From JAUILA01 sp050289805 (GTDB lineage Bacteria; Bacteroidota; Bacteroidia; Cytophagales; Cyclobacteriaceae), in assembly GCA_050289805.1 (NCBI GenBank), contig JBNKGL010000010.1, forward strand, positions 1-64,000: DNA of 64,000 nucleotides, read 5' to 3'. The notes beneath the pieces were generated by a model. That model ran no database searches. It had not been told where the DNA came from and saw only the letters and a list, made by a program, of their open reading frames with translations. Shown here in pieces: positions 42,114 through 51,407 of this stretch (position 1 is its first letter; each line of letters begins with the position of its first letter). Position numbers and translations under genes: made by a program.

Positions 42114-44698
42114 TTTCTGGCAATTTTTTTAATTAGTCTGATGATCAGAACCGGTGAAAGGCTGGCTACGCCGATAATGAGCCAAGATCTCGGATTCGGC
42201 ATTGAAAGGCTTAGTACTTCTTTCAGGAACGGTATCATCAGAGCCATTCCAAGGAGAATAATACACAGGACAATCGCGCCCCACAGAAACCTGTTGGTAA
42301 ATATCTGGTTTCGGAAAAAGGACTCTTCAGATCCTGCAAGGTTGAACGGGTGAAACAGCTGTGCCATCGCCAGTGAAAAGAATGCAATGGCGTTGGCCTC
42401 TTTGATATCGTCTGAAAGAAAATGTATACTCAGATAGTATCCGCTCAAAATGGTGAAAGTCATTACGGCAGCATACATGAAGAGCGCAATCCAGTTTGAG
42501 CGGTTCAGAATGGGGTCGTTGGGGTTACGGCTCTGATGCTCCATCACATGTTGGCCCCCCTTGCCCATTCCAAGGGCCAGGGCTGGAAAAACATCCGTTA
42601 CAAGGTTTAAGAATAATATCTGCAGGGCCAGTAAAGGCAAAGATGTGCTCATGAACGCTGCAATGGATACGACCATGATCTCGGTGAGATTACAAGACAA
42701 AAGGTAGATGATGAAATTCCTGATATTCCCAAAAATAATCCTCCCCTGCCGTATGGCGTTGACGATCGATGAAAATGAATCATCCTGGATTACCATATCC
42801 GCCGCTTCTTCCGCTACCTGGGTGCCCCGTTTACCCATGGCTATTCCAATATCAGACCTTTTTAAAGCCGGCGCATCATTAACACCATCACCGGTCATGC
42901 CCACAACATGACCTTCTGACTGATAATATTCAACCAGTTTAAGTTTCTGAAGGGGAGTTACGCGTGAAAATATCAGTGTTCCATCAACCACTGATTCCCA
43001 TTCGGCACCTTCAAGTTTATCCAGTTCCGACCCATGCACTACCTTCACGCCAGAATCGCCAAGTCCCACTTCTCGCGCAATAGCCATAGCGGTAGCCGGA
43101 TGATCACCGGTAGCCATAATAATGGTAATTCCGGCATTATGGCACTCGCTGATGGCTTGTGGCACATCTTCCCTCGCCGGGTCCAGAAATCCCGCCAAGC
43201 CGAGGAATTTAAGATCATCGTCGATTCTCTCCGGAGGACTTTCATATTCCCGGGCGGCAAATGCGAGAACTTTTAAACCTTCCCCTGCCAGTTCTTCTGT
43301 TCGTTCAGCCCATGCTGAACGATCTTTATCAGTGATTTTACCTGACAGCCCGACCGACGTACATTTGTCAAGGATTTCTGCAGGACTCCCCTTGGCCACT
43401 GCAAGGTATTGATCCCCGTTCCTGTACATATTGGCCATATATCGTTGATCACTGTCGAAGGGCAGTTCGTCAATCTCTACCCAGGCGTTCCTAATCTTTT
43501 CAAAATCATCAGGGTACTGCTTCCTGTAGTAATCCAGCAAAGCCGTCTCAACCGGATCCCCTTCCAGTTTTCCGTCACCCGAAATGGTTGCATTGTTGCA
43601 TAGTATTGCTGCCAGCATGAAAAGATCAGATGAATCTTCGCCTTCTATGGCCGACTCCACTACCGAAACTTCCAATTGATTGGCTGTAAGTGTTCCCGTC
43701 TTGTCGGTGATTATTACATCTGCTTCGCCAAGTGTTTCAACGGCGGCAAGTTTTTTAATAATCACATTTTCTTTCGCGAGGATGATCATTCCACGGGCCA
43801 GCGATATGGTCGCAACGATGGGCAGACCTTCTGGTATGGCCGCAACTGCAAGGGCAATGGCGGTTTCCAGAATCAGGTATAACTCATTACCACGCAGCCA
43901 ACCGGTGATAATAAAAATAATTATGAGGCCAAGGGTAAGCCAGATCAGTTTTTTTCCAAACCTGTTCAGTTTTTGATTCAGCGGAATTTCATCTTTTTCA
44001 GCCGATTCCACGAGCGCTGAAATCTTTCCGATCTCAGTGGATGTGCCTGTACCTATGACGAGCGCCAGGGCATTTCCCTTGGTAATCGATGTGCCTTTAA
44101 AAATCATATTCCTTCGATCACCAAGTGCTGTGTCGTGTGGCAGCTCAAGATTTGACTCCTTCGATACAGGCACCGATTCTCCTGTAAGACTGGCCTCATT
44201 CACTTCAAGCCTCTGATCCTCCAGTAACCGTGCATCAGCGGGTACCATATCACCGGCTTGTAACTGAATGATATCACCAGGAACCAATAATCGAGATTCT
44301 ATAGTGATGAGTTCTCCATCACGCCTGACCTGAATGTAGCTTTTATCCAGTTTTCGTAAGGCCTGCATGGAATGAATAGCCTGTGTTTCCAGCGTATATC
44401 CAATTATACCATTTAGAAGAATTACACAGGCAATCGCAATGGTATCGGCTAAATCACCGAAAAAATAGGAAATGATGGCTGCGATAAACAATAGGTAAAC
44501 GATCGGACTTTTAAACTGACGCAGAAGTATCTGCCATCTTGGGGTCTGAAATGCTCCGGGTAATTCGTTGAAGCCATATTCTTCCAGCCTTTTTTTGCTT
44601 TCAATATCACTGAGCCCGTCCGGTGAAGCGGACATTAATGTAAGCAAATCTTCTGTAGAGGTGCTGTAAGCCTTTGCTATGATTTCTTCTCTGTTCAT
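42110..44698 (-). CDS. P2-type cation-transporting ATPase
   Basis: The 862-residue pump has all P-type motifs: NEASLTGES (actuator), the phosphorylated DKTGTLT, MTGDGVNDAPALKRSDIG and about ten membrane helices. The ion-site segment AVAAIPEGLPIVATISLARGM in helix 4, the SCNLTEIMVV segment in helix 6 and NLVTDVFPALALGMGKG suggest a Ca2+-like P2 pump related to bacterial CtpF-type ATPases; the ion is not certain. Its gene overlaps both the Na/Pi transporter gene and the ATP-cone nuclease gene by 4 bases, placing it in the stress operon. Confidence 0.92.
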   Translation of the reverse strand: MNREEIIAKAYSTSTEDLLTLMSASPDGLSDIESKKRLEEYGFNELPGAFQTPRWQILLRQFKSPIVYLLFIAAIISYFFGDLADTIAIACVILLNGIIGYTLETQAIHSMQALRKLDKSYIQVRRDGELITIESRLLVPGDIIQLQAGDMVPADARLLEDQRLEVNEASLTGESVPVSKESNLELPHDTALGDRRNMIFKGTSITKGNALALVIGTGTSTEIGKISALVESAEKDEIPLNQKLNRFGKKLIWLTLGLIIIFIITGWLRGNELYLILETAIALAVAAIPEGLPIVATISLARGMIILAKENVIIKKLAAVETLGEADVIITDKTGTLTANQLEVSVVESAIEGEDSSDLFMLAAILCNNATISGDGKLEGDPVETALLDYYRKQYPDDFEKIRNAWVEIDELPFDSDQRYMANMYRNGDQYLAVAKGSPAEILDKCTSVGLSGKITDKDRSAWAERTEELAGEGLKVLAFAAREYESPPERIDDDLKFLGLAGFLDPAREDVPQAISECHNAGITIIMATGDHPATAMAIAREVGLGDSGVKVVHGSELDKLEGAEWESVVDGTLIFSRVTPLQKLKLVEYYQSEGHVVGMTGDGVNDAPALKRSDIGIAMGKRGTQVAEEAADMVIQDDSFSSIVNAIRQGRIIFGNIRNFIIYLLSCNLTEIMVVSIAAFMSTSLPLLALQILFLNLVTDVFPALALGMGKGGQHVMEHQSRNPNDPILNRSNWIALFMYAAVMTFTILSGYYLSIHFLSDDIKEANAIAFFSLAMAQLFHPFNLAGSEESFFRNQIFTNRFLWGAIVLCIILLGMALMIPFLKEVLSLSMPNPRSWLIIGVASLSPVLIIRLIKKIARK

Positions 44699-46389
44699 TT
44701 ACCTACAATTCCCAGATTACTGAATTCACGCGCTAACTCATTCGGAAGTACGTGATGATTTAGCGCAAGAATAAAAGACCTGTGTGTCGAATATATTTCC
44801 CTGTTCACTGTAAGAGCTGTGGAAATGTCAATGGATGGAACTTCTTTCTGAAATTTCCGCTCTGAAATCAACGATGGTATGTGATCATAATTCTTTTGTA
44901 TTTCAACACTCATTTTAATGAGCATTTCCATATCCGGTTTTTCGGAATCCAGGACAGCCTGCGCATCCCCGAGAAATTTTATGCTCGCTTCCTTAAATGT
45001 TTTATAGAGCATCATCAATGAATCAATTCCCGCATTTTCAAAATCCCTGAGATTGGGCTCAATGTCCTTCAGGCTTTTGGATGAATGGAGTGCATAACGG
45101 ATTACCAGCATGATCTGATTTAAGTGTTCTGATTCCTCTGGAATCATTTTCTCCTGTTGCAACCGGGCATAAAAGGCAAAAATCTCTGCCTCCAGTTGTT
45201 TGATATGGAGGTACTGTTTCTGAAAGGCATCACCTCCTGCCCAAAAATGGACGGCACCATGATTAAATGCCATACGCTGAAGCTTCATTACTTCTTCCAG
45301 GAGTCCGTGTGTTTCATTTTCCAGTGCCTGAATGGCCTCCTCAGGCAACTCAAATGTCACATCATGAATGAATCTTCCAACATATGGTGTTTGCTTTTGA
45401 AACCGTTTCTCCAGGAAACGCGCAAAGTATGGTAATGCTGGGGCAAAAATCAGAATGCCAAGAAGGTTGAATGAGCTGTGAAAGGCAACCACAGCGATGA
45501 GCGGATCAGAAATTCCAATTACTACGGTCAGGAATTTAGTGATGGGGACCATTAAAAGCAGGGCAATAATATCGGTCACGAAGTTGAACAGAAAATGTCC
45601 GAGGGCAACCCGCTTTTTAACAGGTATCCCCGGCAATCCTCCAATCAGGGCAGTAATGGTTGTTCCCAGGTCTGCACCGATCACCATTGCAATTGCCGCT
45701 GGAAATGTGATAATACCACTGTTCAGGGCACTAAGTGTAATAACCATAGTCGCTGAACTTGATTGTATGATGGCTGTAAATACGAACCCCACAGCGAAGA
45801 AAACCAAGGCCCCGTAATCAGCATAGGGCGACAGATCAAATGTCTGTGCGAGGTAATCAATGCTGGTCTTCATAAAATCAAGGCCAAGGAACAAAAACCC
45901 GAAACCAATAAGCAGGCGCCCCATATTGGAGGGTTTTTCATATTTACCAAAAAGGATATAGGTCACGCCTCCGATTGCAAGCATCGGCAGGGAAAAGCTT
46001 TCAATACTGAACCTGAATCCAAATATGGCCACAATCCATCCCTTGAGTGTTGTACCCAGGTTGGAACCAATGATGATCCCAAGTGCGCTGGTCATACTCA
46101 TAATTCCGGCCCCAACCATGGCCAGTGTCATCAATGAGACCACGGAACTGCTTTGCAGTAATGCTGTGATCACAATTCCCGCTACGATCGCCTTGATCCT
46201 TGTATCGGTATTATTTCGTAAGAATGAACGAAAGGACCTGCCGGCCAGGGTACGCAGTGCTACCTCGATCTGCGACATTCCAAACAGGAATATGCCGAGT
46301 CCGGCCAGAAATTTCCAGAAATCAAATTGATCCCACATCGTTATGGAAAGTACCACAATAACTGCGGCATGAGTTATGACCTTACTCAA
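44695..46389 (-). CDS. Na/Pi cotransporter family protein with PhoU-like tail
   Basis: The 564-residue protein has the two inverted QSSS repeats of NptA/NaPi-II transporters (ALLQSSSVVSLMTLAMVGAG and AIIQSSSATMVITLSALNSG), each followed by IGxxLGTT. About eight membrane segments are followed from residue ~340 by a helical PhoU-like domain. It should import phosphate with sodium or control phosphate flux. It heads the long overlapping minus-strand operon that includes phosphate- and polyphosphate-using enzymes, a sensible pairing. It is divergent from the USP genes. Confidence 0.9.
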   Translation of the reverse strand: MSKVITHAAVIVVLSITMWDQFDFWKFLAGLGIFLFGMSQIEVALRTLAGRSFRSFLRNNTDTRIKAIVAGIVITALLQSSSVVSLMTLAMVGAGIMSMTSALGIIIGSNLGTTLKGWIVAIFGFRFSIESFSLPMLAIGGVTYILFGKYEKPSNMGRLLIGFGFLFLGLDFMKTSIDYLAQTFDLSPYADYGALVFFAVGFVFTAIIQSSSATMVITLSALNSGIITFPAAIAMVIGADLGTTITALIGGLPGIPVKKRVALGHFLFNFVTDIIALLLMVPITKFLTVVIGISDPLIAVVAFHSSFNLLGILIFAPALPYFARFLEKRFQKQTPYVGRFIHDVTFELPEEAIQALENETHGLLEEVMKLQRMAFNHGAVHFWAGGDAFQKQYLHIKQLEAEIFAFYARLQQEKMIPEESEHLNQIMLVIRYALHSSKSLKDIEPNLRDFENAGIDSLMMLYKTFKEASIKFLGDAQAVLDSEKPDMEMLIKMSVEIQKNYDHIPSLISERKFQKEVPSIDISTALTVNREIYSTHRSFILALNHHVLPNELAREFSNLGIVGK

Positions 46390-46563
46390 GTTCCCTTTTG
46401 ATTGTAGTCACATATCACATCGGAATCAGGATATCCGCAGGACTGACCAACATCATATGCGAGGTTGAAGCAGGTCATGGTTAATCACATTTAAAAGCTG
46501 CTATTTTCTACTGAACGCTCCTGAACAACCGGAGAGGATTGTTTCAGATTAAATCAATAAACT

Positions 46564-47379
46564 ATGAATGCCCTGAGAATACTTGTGCCAGTCGATTTTT
46601 CCCGTTGTTCAATCAACGCCCTGAACAGTGCCGTGCATATATCCAAGCGCCTGAAAAGTGAATTGATGCTGTTTTATGTAAAGCAGGAAATGATCCTGCA
46701 GTTCAATGAGCATTCCCATTTTGAAGATGACGTGATGGATGTTGAACTTGAAAATAAATTCAAGAAACTGGAGAACACCATTAAGGATCTAAAAAAAATA
46801 CCCCACAGAATCTTTACACGTATCGGCGAAGTAGACCGGCAAATCACGAATCTGGCCAAAGAGGTAAATGCCGATATGATCATTATGGGAACAAAGGGCA
46901 CCAGCGGCATCTATGAGGTATTAATGGGCAGCAATACCTATGCCGTTGTACGGTCGAGTGAAATACCTGTATTGGTTATTCCCCAGGGTTCTGAAATCGA
47001 TGAGATACATAATGTGGCATTTGCCGGTGATTACAAACCCGTGCAACCCGAAATGCTTGAGCCACTCAAGCTATTTGCCGGCATCGATGGCGCCGATATT
47101 CATATCGTTCATGTGGATGATTCGGGTGATTTGAACGAAAAGGAAAAATCAGAAGCGATCAAATATAATCGGTACCTGAAAAACTTCAGGCACCATTATC
47201 ACCTGATCATCGGTAGTGATGTTGAAGAGTCATTGAATGAGTATTGTTCATCAAAAAACATCGACATCCTTGCCATGATACCGCGAAAACATAAATTGTT
47301 TGATCGCGTGTATGATGGAGGTGAAACTAAGAATATGGTATTTCATACTGAAATTCCACTATTAGCTATTCCTGAATAA
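46564..47379 (+). CDS. Tandem-domain universal stress protein A
   Basis: The 271-residue protein has two UspA domains. The first has ILVPVDFSRCSINAL and a full ATP-binding motif GTKGTSGIYEVLMGSNTYAVV (G-x2-G-x9-GS). The second is degenerate in the same loop (IPRKHKLFDRVYDGGETKNM). It is likely an ATP-binding stress or dormancy protein. It is followed 12 bases later by a second tandem USP and is divergent from the Na/Pi transporter/P-type ATPase operon; the 174-base shared spacer should contain both promoters, though no clear operator was found. Confidence 0.9.
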   Translation: MNALRILVPVDFSRCSINALNSAVHISKRLKSELMLFYVKQEMILQFNEHSHFEDDVMDVELENKFKKLENTIKDLKKIPHRIFTRIGEVDRQITNLAKEVNADMIIMGTKGTSGIYEVLMGSNTYAVVRSSEIPVLVIPQGSEIDEIHNVAFAGDYKPVQPEMLEPLKLFAGIDGADIHIVHVDDSGDLNEKEKSEAIKYNRYLKNFRHHYHLIIGSDVEESLNEYCSSKNIDILAMIPRKHKLFDRVYDGGETKNMVFHTEIPLLAIPE

Positions 47380-47391
47380 ACCTGATACACC

Positions 47392-48210
47392 ATGAAAATT
47401 CTCGTACCTGTTGACTTTTCCCCTTCATCAAAAAGAGCAGTAAGCTTTGCTGAACAGATTGCTGAAGTTCTGGATGGAAAAGTCATTTTGATGCACATTC
47501 TGGAGCCTGTTGGCGGGGATGTGGCCTTTGTAGCCGATTATGATCAAATGATCTCAGATGCAGAAAAAAGCCTGGATGGGATTCGCACTGCAATTGAAGA
47601 AAAACATGCCAATCAAATCGAGACCGTTGTAGAAGTTGGATTTCCAACTGAACGTATACAAGACCGGATTAAAAAGGATGAAATCTCGCTTGTCGTGATG
47701 GGAATGGAAGATGATATGTCATGGCTTGATCGAGATGTTTTTGGAAGCAATGCCTATGACATCATAAAGAAAGGTAAATGCGCTGTTCTTACTGTGCCCG
47801 TAGACAGCAAACCAAACAGCCTGCGCAAAATTATGCTGGCCGTCGAATTACGCGAGAAGGAAAATATTTATATGCTCTCCTTCCTGAAGCGGCTTGTAAA
47901 GCAGTTCAATTCCGAATTGTATATTGTACACGTTTCATCCAACAGCCATGTAGACCTTTCCTTCGCAACTTCAGAGTCTATAAAATGGCTGAAAGATCAA
48001 CTGGAAGATGTGCCGCACAGATTCATAAACCTGGAAGCAGATAACGTCTCAGATTCACTTAACTTATATGCAGAAGAGCATGATATGGGACTGATGGTCC
48101 TTAGTCCGGAAAAACACACATTTATTCAGCGTCTGTTTGAAGGAAGCACAACACGAAAGACGGTACTCCATGCGCGGGTGCCGATACTTACATTTCCAAT
48201 TGATTATTAA
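47392..48210 (+). CDS. Tandem-domain universal stress protein B
   Basis: The 272-residue protein has two UspA domains, starting ILVPVDFSPSSKRAV. The ATP loop of domain 1 is altered (MGMEDDMSWLDRDVFGSNAY lacks the G-x2-G pair), so it may not bind ATP, or only through its partner. The C-terminal half resembles that of the preceding USP (SPEKHTFIQRLFEGSTTRKTVLHARVP). The two are probably co-transcribed and may form hetero-oligomers. Confidence 0.9.
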   Translation: MKILVPVDFSPSSKRAVSFAEQIAEVLDGKVILMHILEPVGGDVAFVADYDQMISDAEKSLDGIRTAIEEKHANQIETVVEVGFPTERIQDRIKKDEISLVVMGMEDDMSWLDRDVFGSNAYDIIKKGKCAVLTVPVDSKPNSLRKIMLAVELREKENIYMLSFLKRLVKQFNSELYIVHVSSNSHVDLSFATSESIKWLKDQLEDVPHRFINLEADNVSDSLNLYAEEHDMGLMVLSPEKHTFIQRLFEGSTTRKTVLHARVPILTFPIDY

Positions 48211-48220
48211 GATTAATGAC

Positions 48221-48637
48221 ATGAAACCTGTTAAGAAGCAATATGGCGTATGGCTGGATACCCGGAAAGCCATGATTTATGAATTATCGGGATCTGAACT
48301 CACAATGAAAACTATTGATTCGGAGATTGAAGAATTTAATCCGAAAGGTGGTTATGGTTCTCAGGTGGCATACCAGTTCCAGGATGCCATTTCTGAAAGT
48401 GGGTACCTTGAGAGGAAAAAACAACAGGAGAAAAAATATTTCAAGCAGATTATTTCAAACCTGAAAGATGCCGGCCGGATTGTTTTAATGGGACCTGCAG
48501 AAACCCGGCTTCACCTGGAGAAAGCCATCAATGAGACTTATGAATTAAGAGATAAAGTTGAGGATAATCTGCCACTTGACTCCCTTACAGACAATCAAAT
48601 CAGGGCAGAAATGAAAGAATATTTTAGTGTTCACTAA
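48221..48637 (+). CDS. eRF1-like (release-factor-fold) stress-associated protein
   Basis: ATG 48221 (MKPVKKQYGVWLDTRKAMIYE) is used; upstream codons overlap the USP gene. The 138-residue protein has YGVWLDTRKAMIY, GYLERKKQQEKKYFKQIISNLKDAGRIVLMGPAETRLHLEKAI and ends with DNQIRAEMKEYF. This layout recalls small bacterial relatives of the eRF1/Pelota central domain that sit beside stress genes in Bacteroidota. Ribosome or RNA binding is a plausible but unproven role. It lies 10 bases after the second usp gene. Confidence 0.65.
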   Translation: MKPVKKQYGVWLDTRKAMIYELSGSELTMKTIDSEIEEFNPKGGYGSQVAYQFQDAISESGYLERKKQQEKKYFKQIISNLKDAGRIVLMGPAETRLHLEKAINETYELRDKVEDNLPLDSLTDNQIRAEMKEYFSVH

Positions 48638-49640
48638 GACTTATTAGTTCATGATGGTAGCTCATCATTAGATTCAGGTATCTCCTTGCTTCGATGTGAA
48701 AGGGTTTATTAGCTTTTGCGCTCATGGCTCTCAGGATATTTACCTTTGCCCGTACGTTAGCCCTGTAGGCTTTGTAGAAAATGAACAGGGAATGTTCACT
48801 TTCATTATTGCAAACGGGGTATTTTGAATTGTAATAATCAAAAAATACATCCGAGAGGTTCACTTCTCCATGTGATTCAAGGTCCATACAGAAAAAAGCG
48901 AGTTCGTTCAGGAGATCCAGACGGCGGAAAGCAGGATTAAATTCAATACAATCAAAGATCAGTGGTTTAGCGGTCAGGAATATGTTTCTTGAATGCAGGT
49001 CGCCATGGCAGTCACGGATATATCCATTTTTCACGCGGGCTTCCAGCAGTGGTTTATTTGAGTCCAGGTAATCTCTGTTGAATTCAACCATTCCGTTTAT
49101 AGCCGCCCCATATTTATCCCCCAGGTTATGAATCGCATATGCCTGAATTTCCTGAATTGCGTTCACCTGCGTCAATAATTTCTGCATGCTAAAACGCTGG
49201 AATCGTTTCGCGGCACGATGAAATGATATAAGTTTATCCGCTATTGAGCGGATATCATCCAGCCCCACTCCTCCGGAGTCAAGCAAGACATCCATCCTCC
49301 TGTCTTCGGGTATTTTCTTCATGTGTACGGCATAATCGATGGTCACCCCATCGCTTCCACCAATTCCATACCTGTCGTTGTTCTTTTTAACAGGTACGGT
49401 TCCCAGATACATGCCACTCGTCAAACGGTTATTGAGCCTCACTTCTTCCCGGCAATAATACCTTCGTTTGTCAACTGTCGAAAAGTCAAGGAAATCATAT
49501 TTTACCGGCTTCTTTATTTTGAATACATCCTCATCACAAAGAATAACCCACGATATATGAGTTTCCATGAGCTTCGGATCAGAACAGGAAAAATCAAACT
49601 TTCCGTCATTCAGAATATCCTGGATATCAACGGAATTCAT
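48624..49640 (-). CDS. Aminoglycoside-phosphotransferase-fold kinase (Rv2004c N-terminal-like)
   Basis: The 338-residue protein has the APH/choline-kinase catalytic loop RDCHGDLHSRNIFL and metal-binding IFDCIEFNPAFRRLDLLNELAF, preceded by the VFKIKKPVKYDFLDFS segment with a candidate ATP-contact Lys. In many bacteria this APH-like domain is fused to a C-terminal AAA kinase (mycobacterial Rv2004c type); here the AAA part is a separate gene (50085-50633) two genes upstream in the same unit. The phosphorylated substrate is unknown. The last codons overlap the convergent eRF1-like gene by 14 bases. Confidence 0.85.
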   Translation of the reverse strand: MNSVDIQDILNDGKFDFSCSDPKLMETHISWVILCDEDVFKIKKPVKYDFLDFSTVDKRRYYCREEVRLNNRLTSGMYLGTVPVKKNNDRYGIGGSDGVTIDYAVHMKKIPEDRRMDVLLDSGGVGLDDIRSIADKLISFHRAAKRFQRFSMQKLLTQVNAIQEIQAYAIHNLGDKYGAAINGMVEFNRDYLDSNKPLLEARVKNGYIRDCHGDLHSRNIFLTAKPLIFDCIEFNPAFRRLDLLNELAFFCMDLESHGEVNLSDVFFDYYNSKYPVCNNESEHSLFIFYKAYRANVRAKVNILRAMSAKANKPFHIEARRYLNLMMSYHHELISLSEH

Positions 49641-49651
49641 ATGTAATGTGA

Positions 49652-50095
49652 TCAGGCTACTTCACCATGCCACAACCCCTTGAGATCTGCGGGCAATGCA
49701 TTTTCAATATCCGCACATTCGCCGGGTGAAATATGCCGCTGCAGAACAATGATAACAGCCCTCAGCGCATTTTCCCCATCTTTCAGGCTGACAAAATCAT
49801 GATGCCCGGCGGGGTAGTTTTCATGAATCATCTCTCTTACCAGGCTGCCTGTATCCTTAATGCGCCTGTTTGGTTTCTCATGGTATTTCCATCCTTCCAC
49901 GTACAATGCTTTCACAATGAAGGGGAGTTCTGCTATTAAATGAAACGATTCCTGGATGGGAAGCCTTTCGCGTAACGCGTGAAGGACTGCTCTCAGAATC
50001 CTGAAGGCAAGTTCCCGGTTTTGGTCCATACCCAGTTGTTCGGCCACCTCATCCAGAATCAGGTTACCCTTTTCTGCATATTTGTTAAAATTCAT
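49652..50095 (-). CDS. DUF2267 family protein
   Basis: ATG 50095 (MNFNKYAEKGNLILDEVAEQLG) is the better start; the frame opens at 50122. The 147-residue product has the repeat-like helical pattern of DUF2267, with RELAFRILRAVLHALRERLPIQESFHLIAELPF and LRAVIIVLQRHISPGECADIENALP. These helical proteins have no known enzyme activity and often accompany USP and CBS stress genes. It overlaps the end of the AAA kinase gene by 11 bases and precedes the APH-like kinase gene by 11 bases. Confidence 0.82.
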   Translation of the reverse strand: MNFNKYAEKGNLILDEVAEQLGMDQNRELAFRILRAVLHALRERLPIQESFHLIAELPFIVKALYVEGWKYHEKPNRRIKDTGSLVREMIHENYPAGHHDFVSLKDGENALRAVIIVLQRHISPGECADIENALPADLKGLWHGEVA

Positions 50096-50633
50096 GATTT
50101 TCTTTTTCACTTGTTTTGTCACTTTTCTCGGTTACCGGCTTAAAATTATCCAGGTATTCTAAGGCCCGTTGCATCATCTCATCCAAATTTTCATTGGTTG
50201 AATGCAGGATGAGATGCTCCTTTTTCATCGGTTCGAATTCACTTTTGATTAACAGGTGGATCGAATAATCGGCATCACTTTCTTCACGTTTCTCTTTAAG
50301 CCGTTTCCTGCTGAGGGTATCTTCAGCCCGGAGTTCAATCCAGGCGATTTTACAGCCTATAGCATCAGCTTCCCGCTCGAATTGTTCGCGGATTTCCCGG
50401 GTGTAAAATGTCGCATCCATTACCAGTGACTGCCTCCTGTGAAGGAAGTCATACATAACAGCGAGCATTTTTCTATAAACTGTTAATTTTTCATCTTTGC
50501 TATAGGTTGGAGATGGGTATAACTCTCTCCTTATACCATCTGAATTGATGAGATATGCATCAAGTTTCTTTGCAAGGCTTTTGGCAAAGAAACTTTTGCC
50601 ACTACCGGGCAATCCAAAAACAGCGACTATCAT
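50085..50633 (-). CDS. AAA_33-type P-loop kinase (Rv2004c C-terminal-like)
   Basis: The 182-residue protein has Walker A GLPGSGKS (7-14), LINSDGIRRELYPSPTYSKDEK and LVMDATFYTREIREQF, the zeta-toxin/AAA_33 kinase layout. In Rv2004c-type proteins this domain is joined to an APH-like kinase; here it is an independent cistron that starts a three-gene unit with DUF2267 and APH-like proteins. A substrate is not known. A CRP-like palindrome lies 68-81 bases upstream of the start. Confidence 0.85.
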   Translation of the reverse strand: MIVAVFGLPGSGKSFFAKSLAKKLDAYLINSDGIRRELYPSPTYSKDEKLTVYRKMLAVMYDFLHRRQSLVMDATFYTREIREQFEREADAIGCKIAWIELRAEDTLSRKRLKEKREESDADYSIHLLIKSEFEPMKKEHLILHSTNENLDEMMQRALEYLDNFKPVTEKSDKTSEKENHEF

Positions 50634-50700
50634 GACCCTTGTTTTAAAAGAAGTTAATAAATACAGTAATCACGTGCAGTGACGGACGTCAAGCGTGACA

Positions 50701-50714
50701 GTGATTCTGGTCAC
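50701..50714. promoter_or_regulatory. CRP/FNR-like palindrome upstream of the kinase unit
   Basis: GTGATTCTGGTCAC at 50701-50714 has the form GTGA-N6-TCAC, the core of a CRP-class operator, and is nested in a larger GTGAC-N10-GTCAC at 50695-50714. It is 68-81 bases upstream of the AAA kinase start (minus strand) and just outside the CBS gene terminator. Regulator identity is unknown. Confidence 0.35.
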
Positions 50715-50721
50715 AATAAAA

Positions 50722-50744
50722 AAGCAGGCCTGTTCAGCCTGCTT
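50722..50744 (-). terminator. Terminator after the CBS-domain gene
   Basis: AAGCAGGC (50722-50729) pairs with GCCTGCTT (50737-50744), and on the minus strand the stem is followed by TTTTATTG. It lies 28 bases downstream of the CBS gene stop. Confidence 0.75.
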
Positions 50745-50771
50745 CAGTTGTTGTTCTGGTTACAGTGATTT

Positions 50772-51236
50772 TTAACCCCAGGTTGTGTCCTTCAGGTTTT
50801 GGCAGGCACGCATGACATCGCGCTGGCTGATCTGACCAAGCAACTCGCCATTTTTCACTACGGGAAAACGGCGTAATTTCATTTCAAGGAATTTTTTAGC
50901 TGCATCGAATATATTGGTTTCCGGGGGAATCGTATAGACTTCCGTTGTCATGTGTTCCTTCACTTGACCGGATAAATTTGGCGTATTATTATATTTTCCC
51001 CGCACGACTTCTTTCAAACAGTCTCCTTCGGAAATCACACCTACAAGTCTGTTATGTTCATCAACCACAGGTCCTCCGGATATTTTTTTGGTAATGAGTG
51101 TCTTAATTACCACATCCATGGTTTGGTCAGGCCTGAATGTGATTAACCGTCGTGTCATGTAGTCTTCGACATGTATATCCTGAATTTCGTGCCCTTTTGA
51201 CTTTACAACAGCGACACCGCGATAACTTTTAACCAT
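50772..51236 (-). CDS. CBS-pair domain protein
   Basis: ATG 51236 (MVKSYRGVAVVKSKG) is chosen over 51269. The ~154-residue protein has two CBS motifs: VEDYMTRRLITFRPDQTMDVVIKTLITKKISGGPVVD with LVGVISEGDCLK, and VKEHMTTEVYTIPPETNIFDAAKKFLE with LLGQISQRDVMRA. CBS pairs bind adenine nucleotides and report energy state. As a stand-alone protein it resembles Hrp1 of the mycobacterial dormancy regulon. It fits the surrounding stress genes and has its own terminator. Confidence 0.9.
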   Translation of the reverse strand: MVKSYRGVAVVKSKGHEIQDIHVEDYMTRRLITFRPDQTMDVVIKTLITKKISGGPVVDEHNRLVGVISEGDCLKEVVRGKYNNTPNLSGQVKEHMTTEVYTIPPETNIFDAAKKFLEMKLRRFPVVKNGELLGQISQRDVMRACQNLKDTTWG

Positions 51237-51407
51237 GATAATGTAGTTTGATCCTATCTGAAAATACAAAAAAATACCGGATTATCAATAATCGCCGTTC
51301 TCTTCAACAACTCATAATCAAATAATTGCCATCGGTTGATTGATATTTGAGCGCCTTAATTGTATATTAATTGGTGTATTGATTCATAATATAAACAGGG
51401 AATAAAT

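Noticed and set aside
51237..51407. FNR-like boxes (TTGAT...) near the CBS gene promoter
   Set aside because: Half-sites do not form a TTGAT-N4-ATCAA palindrome; expected by chance in AT-rich DNA.
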